This document shows positions 1 to 4,815 of a DNA stretch of 5,363 nucleotides, in pieces. Position numbers and translations under genes: made by a program. The DNA is taken from positions 1 through 5,363 of the forward strand of contig JASGCG010000135.1 of NCBI GenBank assembly GCA_030054235.1, read 5' to 3'. The stretch's first letter is position 1; every line of letters starts with the position of its first letter. Under the pieces are notes generated by a model. It made no database searches and was not told the origin of the DNA. It saw only the letters and a program-made list of their open reading frames with translations. This stretch comes from Bacteroidia bacterium. GTDB taxonomy: Bacteria > Planctomycetota > Phycisphaerae > Phycisphaerales > SM1A02.

Positions 1-475
1 CTTCGCCCTTGCCGCCGAAGACGCCGCCGCCACCGCCGCCGCCACCGCCGCCACCGCCACCGCCGCCGCCACCACCACCCCCACCGCCACCACCACCACC
101 ACCGCCGAAGCCGCCGCCACCACCGCCAGTGCCAGTGCCCTCGCCGCGGCTGCCGACGAACTGGAAGTTCTCGATTACCACGCGGAGCTTGGAGCGCTTC
201 TCGCCTTCCTTGCTCTCCCACTGGTCGAGCTTGAGGCGACCTTCGATGAAGATCGGGCTGCCCTTGGTGAGGTACTGCTTGAGCACCTCGGCAGTGCGGC
301 CCCACGCTTCGCAATCGACGAAGGTGACCTCTTCGCGCTCTTCGTTGTCCTTGGTGCGGTAGCGACGGTTGACGGCGAGGCCGAGTTCGGCGACCGCCTG
401 GTTGCCGGCGACGTGCTTGAGCTCGGGATCACGGGTGAGGTTGCCGAGCAGGATGACCTTGTTGAATGATGCCAT
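1..475 (-). CDS. ssb: Single-stranded DNA-binding protein SSB, 3' end outside window
   Basis: SSB coats single-stranded DNA during replication, recombination and repair, and recruits partner proteins through its C-terminal tip. The 158 visible residues begin MASFNKVILLGNLTRDPELK, the classic start of a bacterial SSB OB fold. The fold runs to about residue 108 and includes VTFVDCEAWGR (residues 50-60) and an FIEGRLKLDQWE segment (about 76-87). Trp58 and Trp86 match the positions of DNA-stacking tryptophans in the family. From residue 111 the linker turns into GEGTGT, six glycines, Phe123, 28 glycines, then VFGGKGE. The acidic C-terminal tip lies beyond the left edge, so the protein is incomplete here. 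The ATG at 475 is supported by AAGGAG (485-490), 9 nt upstream. An intrinsic terminator separates the gene from rpsF upstream. The family call is certain; the glycine tract length could be affected by assembly. Confidence 0.97.
   Translation of the reverse strand, partial: MASFNKVILLGNLTRDPELKHVAGNQAVAELGLAVNRRYRTKDNEEREEVTFVDCEAWGRTAEVLKQYLTKGSPIFIEGRLKLDQWESKEGEKRSKLRVVIENFQFVGSRGEGTGTGGGGGGFGGGGGGGGGGGGGGGGGGGGGGGGGGGGVFGGKGE
23..106 (-). repeat. Trinucleotide repeat encoding 28 consecutive glycines in SSB
   Basis: Twenty-eight consecutive GGN codons (GGC and GGT mixed, one GGG at 80-82) lie in the ssb frame, bounded by Phe (107-109) and Val (20-22). A second run of six glycine codons sits at 110-127. 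The mixed third bases show an imperfect rather than pure microsatellite. Glycine-rich linkers are usual in SSB proteins, but they are generally broken up by Asn, Gln, Ser, Arg or aromatic residues. Such a tract can change length by replication slippage and is easily mis-assembled. Confidence 0.9.
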
Positions 476-484
476 GTGGTGTTT

Positions 485-490
485 CTCCTT
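485..490 (-). promoter_or_regulatory. Shine-Dalgarno of ssb
   Basis: The minus strand reads AAGGAG, 9 nt before the ATG at 475. It fixes the ssb start, which also matches the family's usual N-terminus. Confidence 0.8.
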
Positions 491-515
491 GAATGAACGG
501 GCATCCTAGTCAGCC

Positions 516-525
516 GTGACGTCAC
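516..525. promoter_or_regulatory. 10-bp perfect palindrome in ssb upstream region
   Basis: GTGACGTCAC is a perfect palindrome inside the 87-nt stretch between the rpsF terminator and the ssb start. On the minus strand it lies 7 nt upstream of TAGGAT (503-508), a possible weak -10 box. No convincing -35 stands at the right distance. It could be an operator for ssb or chance; no known regulator site (for example a LexA box) was recognised. Confidence 0.25.
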
Positions 526-562
526 CCTCGCGAAACCGCGGGAATTTCGGTGGATCGCCAAC

Positions 563-591
563 AAAAAGGGCCGCGCCCGAAGGCGCGGCCC
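563..591 (-). terminator. Intrinsic terminator after rpsF with UUCG tetraloop
   Basis: On the minus strand a perfect 10-bp stem, GGGCCGCGCC pairing with GGCGCGGCCC (591-582 and 577-568), closes a TTCG loop and is followed at once by TTTTT (567-563). The C(UUCG)G loop is among the most stable RNA tetraloops. This is a textbook rho-independent terminator. It lies 69 nt after the rpsF stop and 87 nt before the ssb start, so it ends the glmU-prs-rplY-pth-rpsF transcript. On the plus strand no T-run follows the stem, so it is not bidirectional. Confidence 0.95.
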
Positions 592-660
592 GTGTCGATC
601 AACGTGGCGCGACGTGGTCGCCCCGGGCGGCCGCGCGCGCGACCGCTCGGACGCCATCAC

Positions 661-1083
661 TCACTCGGCCGCGGGGGCGGGAGCCGCCATGGCTTCGCCC
701 GCTTCGTCGCCCTCGGGGCGGCGGAGCTTCATTTCCATGGCGAGCTTGGCCTGGCCCTCGGCGTCGTTCATCTGCTCGGTGGTCAGGTGGTCGGCGCGGG
801 TGACGAGCGAGCGCAGCATGCGCTCGTTGAGGTTGCAGTCACGCTCGAGTTCCTTCAGCGCCGCGGTCGGGGCGGTGAAGTACGCAAGGATGTACAGGCC
901 GCGCTTGTTGCCTGCGATGTCGTAGGCGAGCCGGCGCTCGTCCCACTTGGTGATGCTGCAGATCGTGGCGCCGCGGGCCGTGAGCATCTGCTTCACGGAC
1001 TCGACGGTGCCCTGCAGGTCGGCGACGGCGGACTGCGGGAAGAGGAACATGCCCTCGTACTGGGCGGTGCGGGTCTCGGTCAT
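661..1083 (-). CDS. rpsF: 30S ribosomal protein S6
   Basis: S6 is a small-subunit protein that pairs with S18 on the 30S platform. The 140-residue product begins MTETRTAQYEGMFLFPQSAV, and contains KWDERRLAYDIAGNKRGLY (about 46-64) and a CNLNERMLRSLVTRAD stretch (about 83-98). These are the conserved strands and helix of the S6 ferredoxin-like fold. The core ends near residue 100. A charged segment follows, then an Ala/Pro/Glu tail (GEAMAAPAPAAE), a variable disordered extension in this family. The ATG at 1083 has GAGGT (1091-1095), 7 nt upstream. The gene starts 38 nt after pth and ends before the strong terminator. Neither rpsR (S18) nor rplI is visible next to it. Confidence 0.97.
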   Translation of the reverse strand: MTETRTAQYEGMFLFPQSAVADLQGTVESVKQMLTARGATICSITKWDERRLAYDIAGNKRGLYILAYFTAPTAALKELERDCNLNERMLRSLVTRADHLTTEQMNDAEGQAKLAMEMKLRRPEGDEAGEAMAAPAPAAE

Positions 1084-1115
1084 GGTGATTACCTCGTAGT
1101 GGTTGGGGTTCTGAT

Positions 1116-1136
1116 GCGCCGTCACGATGACGGCGC
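1116..1136 (-). other. Perfect 9-bp inverted repeat across the pth stop codon, in the rpsF leader
   Basis: GCGCCGTCA and TGACGGCGC form a perfect 9-bp stem around a 3-nt loop (1125-1127). The pth stop codon (1124-1122) lies inside the stem. No T-tract follows on either strand, so it is not an intrinsic terminator. It would sit in mRNA just ahead of the rpsF ribosome-binding site. It could affect transcript stability, processing or S6 autoregulation; the role is unproven. Confidence 0.55.
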
Positions 1137-1763
1137 GCTGTCGGTCTGTGGTCCTGCACCGTGCGGACCGGGAGTTGGTGCAGGCACCTTGGTGTTGAAC
1201 GCGTTCATCGCAGCGGCGGCGCCGCGATCGAGCCAGGCCAGGACGGCCTCGGAGGCGGAAGCGATGGATGCATCGACGGAAGGACGTTCCTCGTCGGTGA
1301 AGCGCCCGAGCACGTGCGCGACTTGCGACATGCGCGGAGCAGGCTTGCCGATCCCGACGCGCAGGCGTGCCCAGTTGCCGCTGGACAGCTTGAGCGCGAT
1401 GTCGGACAGGCCGTTGTGGCCGCCGCTGCCGCCGTCCTGGCGGATGCGGATGTGCCCGACGGGCAGGGCCAGGTCGTCCGCGACGACCAGCAGGTCGCGC
1501 GCGGCGTCGAGCTTGTGGAACCGCATGGCCTGCGCCACGGGATCGCCCGAGAGGTTCATGAAGGTGAGTGGCTTCATGAACAGCACCTTGTCCTGCTGGC
1601 CGTCGGCACGGAGCTCGGCTTCCCAGCAGATCGCGCCGAAGCGCTCCCGCCCCGCGTCGCGCGCATGGCGCTTGACGAGGGCATCGACCACCTCGAACCC
1701 GGCGTTGTGCCGGGTGCCGCGGTAGTCGTTGCCTGGGTTGCCGAGTCCGACGACAAGCTTCAT
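1122..1763 (-). CDS. pth: Peptidyl-tRNA hydrolase
   Basis: Pth cleaves the ester bond of peptidyl-tRNAs released from stalled ribosomes, recycling tRNA in the cytoplasm. The 213-residue protein begins MKLVVGLGNPG, followed by RHNAGFEVVD with the catalytic His at residue 19. Asn9, Asn70 (FMNLSG), Asp96 (VVADDLALP) and Asn117 (GGHNGL) correspond to the other active-site residues of the E. coli enzyme. The core ends near residue 190. The last 20 or so residues are a Pro/Ala/Ser/Gly-rich extension, making the protein longer than the usual roughly 190 residues. The start is set by the invariant N-terminal motif. The Shine-Dalgarno-like GAAGGA (1766-1771) is only 2 nt from the ATG, closer than normal. 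The rplY stop is 23 nt upstream, suggesting translational coupling. Confidence 0.97.
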   Translation of the reverse strand: MKLVVGLGNPGNDYRGTRHNAGFEVVDALVKRHARDAGRERFGAICWEAELRADGQQDKVLFMKPLTFMNLSGDPVAQAMRFHKLDAARDLLVVADDLALPVGHIRIRQDGGSGGHNGLSDIALKLSSGNWARLRVGIGKPAPRMSQVAHVLGRFTDEERPSVDASIASASEAVLAWLDRGAAAAMNAFNTKVPAPTPGPHGAGPQTDSAPSS

Positions 1764-1765
1764 GG

Positions 1766-1771
1766 TCCTTC
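1766..1771 (-). promoter_or_regulatory. Shine-Dalgarno-like GAAGGA unusually close to pth start
   Basis: The minus strand reads GAAGGACC and then the pth ATG at 1763. The purine run is only 2 nt from the start codon, where 5-9 nt is typical. The start itself is not in doubt because MKLVVGLGNPG is the conserved Pth N-terminus. Translation may therefore rely partly on coupling to rplY, which ends 23 nt upstream. Confidence 0.4.
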
Positions 1772-1786
1772 AGTCGATGGATGGGC

Positions 1787-2449
1787 TCACTTCTTCGGCG
1801 CAGCGGCCTTCGCTGCGTCGCCGTCGCCATCCTTCTTCGCATCGGCAGCAGGGGCTGCTTCGCCGGCTGCGGGCGCTGCGGCTTCGCCTGCGGCTTCCTC
1901 GGCGATGGTGATCACGCGCGCCACCGGGGCGTGCGCATCGATGGCAAGCGTGATGCCCGCGGGCAGCTTGAGGTCGCCCGCGCTGAGCATTTCGCCCTGC
2001 ATGGCCGAGAGGTCGGCACGCACCGACTCGGGGATGTCGCGCACCTTGCAGTTGATCGCGAGCTCGGCCATGTCGTGCGTGAGCACGGCGCCGGGCTTCT
2101 TGGCCGCCGCGCACTCGCCGAAGAACTCGATGCGCACGTTCACGCGCACGATTTCGTCGAGGTTCACGCGGGCGAGGTCGACGTGGATCACGTCGTCGCC
2201 GAGGTAGCCGAACTGCAGGTCCTTGACCAGGCAGGTCTGGCTGGCGCCGCCGAGCGCCACCGTGATGACGTGGCTGCCGTGGTGCAGGTGACCCAGCATT
2301 TCCTTGGCGTTGACCGCCGCGGAGACGGGCTTCTCGCCGTGGCCGTAGATCACGACCGGGAGCAGGCCCTGCGCGCGGAGGCGACGGGTGTAGCGGGTGC
2401 CAAGCCGCTCACGCAGGGTGGCGGCGACGGTAGGGGTGGTGGATGCCAT
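1787..2449 (-). CDS. rplY: 50S ribosomal protein L25, long CTC/TL5 form
   Basis: L25/CTC binds 5S rRNA in the large subunit; the long form is also described as a general stress protein in some bacteria. The 220-residue product has an N-terminal L25 domain (about 4-92) with LRERLGTRYTRRLRAQGLLP and VVIYGHGEKP. A C-terminal TL5-type beta domain follows (about 95-183), including VRVNVRIEFFGECAAAK, AELAINCKVRDIPE and DLKLPAGITLAID. Residues from about 185 onward are an Ala/Gly/Asp/Lys-rich tail ending AAAPKK, probably disordered. The ATG at 2449 has AGGAG (2460-2464), 10 nt upstream. The open frame continues upstream into prs but has no homology there. The gene lies 40 nt after prs and 23 nt before pth, a common order in bacteria. 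Confidence 0.95.
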   Translation of the reverse strand: MASTTPTVAATLRERLGTRYTRRLRAQGLLPVVIYGHGEKPVSAAVNAKEMLGHLHHGSHVITVALGGASQTCLVKDLQFGYLGDDVIHVDLARVNLDEIVRVNVRIEFFGECAAAKKPGAVLTHDMAELAINCKVRDIPESVRADLSAMQGEMLSAGDLKLPAGITLAIDAHAPVARVITIAEEAAGEAAAPAAGEAAPAADAKKDGDGDAAKAAAPKK

Positions 2450-2489
2450 GTGTTGTGGACTCCTGTGTTGGTTCGGGGTGAGTGAGGAC

Positions 2490-3473
2490 TCAGCGCTTGG
2501 CCCCGAGGCCGTGCTTGAAGAGCGCGCTGATGGACTGGTCGTTGTGGATGCGTCGGATGGCCTCGCCGAGCAGCGGGGCCACCGAGAGCATGGTGAACTT
2601 GTGGGCGATCGGCTCGAAGCGAGGCCCGTTGGGAATCGTGTCGCAGCCGACGACGCCATCGATGATGGGCTCGCCGAGCCGCTGCATCGCCAGTCCCACC
2701 ATGAGTGGGTGCGTACAGGCCGCGAACACCGCGCGGGCGCCGTGCTCGCGCACGACCTTCGCCGCCTCGCAGATCGTGCCCGCGGTCGAGATCATGTCGT
2801 CGAACATGAGGACCGTGCGGCCCTCGACATCGCCGATCAGGTTCTTGACCGTGACCGAGGAGCCGGAGTTCCGGCGCTTGTCGATGATCGCCAGGTCCGC
2901 GTGCAGCAGGTTGGCGTACATGTTCGCCACCTTCACGTTGCCCACGTCGGGGCTGACCACGCAGAGCTCGCCGAGCGACGGCTTCAGCCGCAGGAAATGG
3001 TCGGCGATCACCGGCGACGCGCTCAGGTGATCCACCGGCAGGTCGAAGAAGCCCTGGATCTGCGCGGCGTGCAGGTCCATGCACAGCACGCGGTCGGCGC
3101 CGGCCTTGGTGATGAGGTTGGCCACGAGCTTGGCGGTGATCGGCACGCGCCCCTCGTCCTTGCGGTCCTGGCGCGCGTAGCCGAAGTAGGGGATCACGGC
3201 CGTGATGCGCTTGGCGCTCGCGCGACGCAGGCAGTCGATGAAGATCAGGAGCTCCATGACGCTGCTGTTCACGGGCTCGCAGGTGGAGATGACCACGAAC
3301 ACGTCGCGGCCGCGCACGTCCTCCTCGAGCTTCACGATCAGTTCGCCATCGGGGAAGACGGTCGTGGTCGCCTGCCCAAGCGGCAGCTCGAGGTGCGCAC
3401 ACATCGACTGGGCGAGCGCACGACCCGTGCTGCCGGCGAAGATCTTCAGGCCATCGCGGTCGGTCGTGCTCAT
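2490..3473 (-). CDS. prs: Ribose-phosphate pyrophosphokinase (PRPP synthetase)
   Basis: The enzyme makes PRPP from ribose 5-phosphate and ATP for purine, pyrimidine, NAD, His and Trp synthesis. The 327-residue protein is of usual class I length. It shows FPDGELIVKLEEDVRGRDVF (about 40-59), PVNSSVMELLIFIDCLRRAS (67-86), and the ATP/catalytic flexible loop YARQDRKDEGRVPITAKLVA (99-118). The metal site MDLHAAQIQGFFD (132-144), SPDVGNVK (174-181), AIIDKRR (195-201) and the PRPP loop MFDDMISTAGT (223-233) follow. The PRPP loop has Ser229 where many family members have Asp or Thr, an apparent lineage variant. The start at 3473 overlaps the glmU stop by ATGA, and AGGAG (3481-3485) stands 7 nt upstream inside glmU. 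The two genes are therefore probably translationally coupled. Confidence 0.98.
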   Translation of the reverse strand: MSTTDRDGLKIFAGSTGRALAQSMCAHLELPLGQATTTVFPDGELIVKLEEDVRGRDVFVVISTCEPVNSSVMELLIFIDCLRRASAKRITAVIPYFGYARQDRKDEGRVPITAKLVANLITKAGADRVLCMDLHAAQIQGFFDLPVDHLSASPVIADHFLRLKPSLGELCVVSPDVGNVKVANMYANLLHADLAIIDKRRNSGSSVTVKNLIGDVEGRTVLMFDDMISTAGTICEAAKVVREHGARAVFAACTHPLMVGLAMQRLGEPIIDGVVGCDTIPNGPRFEPIAHKFTMLSVAPLLGEAIRRIHNDQSISALFKHGLGAKR

Positions 3474-4243
3474 GCGCGGGCTCCTGCGGTCGTGCGGGCT
3501 TCGAGGATGGCGCTGACCTCGGCGAGCTGTGCCGGGGTGTTGACGCTGAGGACGTCGGAGGCGGGCACGGCATCGACCACCGCGACGGTGCGGCCCTCAT
3601 CGCGGAGCAGGCCGAAGGTGTCGGTGATGTAGTACTCGCCGTTGGCGTTCTTGTTGTCGACCCGCGCAAGCGTGCGGAAGAGATCGCCCGCCGTGAAGCA
3701 GTAGTAGCTCGGGTTGACCTCGCGGATCGCCAGCTGGGCCGGGGTGGCATCCTTCTGCTCGACGATGCGCAGGAAGCGACCGCTCGCGTCGCGCTCGATG
3801 CGACCGTACCCGGTGGCTTCATCGATCACGCTCGTGGCGAGCGTGGCGGCGGCGCCGGCCGAGCGGTGCGCGGCCAAGAGCGCACGCAGGGTGGAGGCTC
3901 GGATGAGCGGTCCATCCCCGCAGAGGACGAGCAGTTCACGCGTGGGCTCGTCGGACAGGAGCGGCCTGGACTGATCGACGGCGTGCCCCGTGCCCAACTG
4001 TGGCGACTGCACCACGAACTCGATGTCCTGCTGCCCTGCGAAGTGCGCTCGCACGACCTCGGCACCGTGACCGACCACGAGCACGATTCGGCCCACGCCT
4101 GCCTCGCGGCAGGCGAGCACGACCCACTCGACCAGCGGTCGACCGAAGGCCGGGTGCATGACCTTTGGAAGGTCGCTGTTCATACGCGTGCCCTTGCCTG
4201 CGGCAAGGATGACGGCGGCGGGGGCGTTCGGGGGCGTGGTCAT
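3470..4243 (-). CDS. glmU: GlmU-type N-acetylglucosamine-1-phosphate uridyltransferase, without acetyltransferase domain
   Basis: This is predicted to make UDP-GlcNAc from GlcNAc-1-phosphate and UTP, the precursor for peptidoglycan and lipid A. The 257-residue protein is a single NTP-transferase Rossmann domain. It has LAAGKGTRMNSDLPK (13-27), SPQLGTGHA (80-88), LCGDGPLI with the metal-binding Asp110, GYGRIERD (145-152), VEQKDAT (161-167), NANGEYYITD (199-208) and Asn235, which matches the second metal ligand of E. coli GlmU. It stops where bifunctional GlmU (about 450 residues) would enter its left-handed beta-helix acetyltransferase domain. That domain is absent, and prs begins immediately with a 4-nt overlap. 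The start at 4243 is chosen for its good Shine-Dalgarno; an in-frame ATG at 4270 has none. A related sugar nucleotidyltransferase specificity is possible but less likely, given the GlmU-specific motifs. Confidence 0.9.
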   Translation of the reverse strand: MTTPPNAPAAVILAAGKGTRMNSDLPKVMHPAFGRPLVEWVVLACREAGVGRIVLVVGHGAEVVRAHFAGQQDIEFVVQSPQLGTGHAVDQSRPLLSDEPTRELLVLCGDGPLIRASTLRALLAAHRSAGAAATLATSVIDEATGYGRIERDASGRFLRIVEQKDATPAQLAIREVNPSYYCFTAGDLFRTLARVDNKNANGEYYITDTFGLLRDEGRTVAVVDAVPASDVLSVNTPAQLAEVSAILEARTTAGARA

Positions 4244-4250
4244 GGCGCGT

Positions 4251-4257
4251 TCCCTTT
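4251..4257 (-). promoter_or_regulatory. Shine-Dalgarno that decides the glmU start
   Basis: The minus strand reads AAAGGGA, 7 nt before the ATG at 4243. The alternative in-frame ATG at 4270 is preceded by a C-rich run with no Shine-Dalgarno. The protein from 4243 also gives the usual short lead-in before the LAAGKGTRM motif. Confidence 0.75.
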
Positions 4258-4287
4258 GGGGTCCGGCCATCAGGTGTTGGGGGGTAA

Positions 4288-4358
4288 CTGGCCCGCCTAG
4301 ATTCGAACTAGGACAAGGAGAATCAAAATCTCCTGTGCTACCGTTACACCACGGGCCA
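4288..4358 (-). tRNA. tRNA-Gln (anticodon UUG)
   Basis: The 71-nt minus-strand sequence folds as a complete cloverleaf. The acceptor stem is TGGCCCG with CGGGCCA, including the U1-A72 pair typical of tRNA-Gln, and the discriminator is G73 (4288). The D arm is GTG/CAC around TAACGGTAG. The anticodon stem is GGAGA/TCTCC with loop TTTTGAT, giving UUG at 4326-4324, which reads CAA and probably CAG. The T arm is CCTAG/CTAGG around TTCGAAT. CCA is not encoded (TTA follows G73), so it must be added enzymatically. The gene lies 44 nt before glmU on the same strand with no terminator between, so it may head the same transcript. A tRNA-Gln beside prs-rplY-pth is also known in Pseudomonas, which makes this arrangement familiar. 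Confidence 0.96.
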
Positions 4359-4361
4359 ATG

Positions 4362-4376
4362 GGCCTGGATCAGGCC
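4362..4376. repeat. Short inverted repeat just upstream of tRNA-Gln
   Basis: GGCCTG and CAGGCC are perfect 6-bp arms around GAT, starting 4 nt outside the mature tRNA 5' end. In the precursor RNA this would form a small hairpin next to the RNase P cleavage site. It could equally be an operator or chance in GC-rich DNA. Confidence 0.3.
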
Positions 4377-4778
4377 GACCTGATGGTAGGGACGAGGCGG
4401 TGCAAGGGCGATGCCCTGCGCGTGCAACGAGCGAACTGCTGACGCGGCAGGCACCAAGGCCGATCCGCGGCATCCTCAAGGCTGGAGTTCCGCAAGCCGC
4501 GTTGGAACCCCATGTGGCGCCAGAACCAGATCGGTTGCTGTCACCAACGGCCCTCGAATGAGGAGGGGAGATGCTAGCGAGGCGATGGGGTCAAGGGAAG
4601 CCCGGAAGTGCGAATGGGCAAGGGCGTGGGCGGCCGAGCGGTCCACGTGGTGAGGGCCACCGTGCCCAGCCGAGTCCCATAAAAACCAGCTGGATCGACC
4701 TCTTTCGGCTCAGGCCCGGTTGTGCCGACAGCGCGATGCCGCAGCCATCCTCGGGGAAGCCACGGAGAGCACTCGGCG

Positions 4779-4808
4779 TTCCAAGTCGATCGACGGCGCT
4801 TCTACGAT
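4779..4808 (+). promoter_or_regulatory. Possible leaderless promoter of the aldehyde dehydrogenase gene
   Basis: TACGAT (4803-4808) resembles a -10 box and ends 7 nt before the ATG at 4816, so transcription would begin at or next to the start codon. A weak -35-like TTCCAA (4779-4784) stands 18 bp upstream. No Shine-Dalgarno precedes the ATG, which agrees with leaderless translation. The match is moderate and unproven. Confidence 0.4.
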
Positions 4809-4815
4809 CGCCCGC

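Larger units (their letters stand above)
4359..4815. other. Intergenic region between divergent tRNA-Gln/glmU operon and aldehyde dehydrogenase
   Basis: I see no credible protein gene in these 457 nt. The open frames on both strands are short, Arg-rich and without family motifs. The region must hold the promoter of the minus-strand operon. The only -10-like element near the tRNA is TACCAT on the minus strand (4388-4383), 24 nt before the mature 5' end, without a good -35. Small inverted repeats occur: GGCCTG-GAT-CAGGCC (4362-4376), AGGGC-GAT-GCCCT (4405-4417), the palindrome CCACGTGG (4643-4650), and TGGGCA/TGCCCA (4615-4620 and 4663-4668). The last pair encloses two GTGG/CCAC hairpins. No known RNA family was recognised. 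Confidence 0.5.

Noticed and set aside
9..362. Plus-strand frame encoding a poly-proline protein
   Set aside because: It is the reverse reading of the SSB glycine tract; the minus strand carries the conserved OB fold.
550..2207. Overlapping plus-strand open frames opposite rpsF, pth and rplY
   Set aside because: They lie opposite clearly conserved genes, have shadow composition and no recognisable domain.
2397..3632. Long plus-strand open frame of about 411 codons opposite prs and rplY
   Set aside because: It is antisense to well-recognised genes, rich in His/Arg/Asp/Val and without family motifs. Long antisense frames are common in GC-rich DNA.
4244..4270. Longer glmU starting at the ATG at 4270
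   Set aside because: No Shine-Dalgarno precedes it, while AAAGGGA stands 7 nt before the ATG at 4243; the extra residues match no family N-terminus.
4560..4670. Possible RNase P or SRP RNA, suggested by GGTCAAGGGAAGCCCGGAAG-like sequence
   Set aside because: The conserved core motifs of these RNAs (for example GAAAGUCCGGG of RNase P, or the SRP GGAA tetraloop helix) are not present in order.
4681..4693. CCAGCTGG followed by TTTTT on the minus strand as a terminator
   Set aside because: The palindrome has no loop, so only about two base pairs could form; this is too weak for a terminator.
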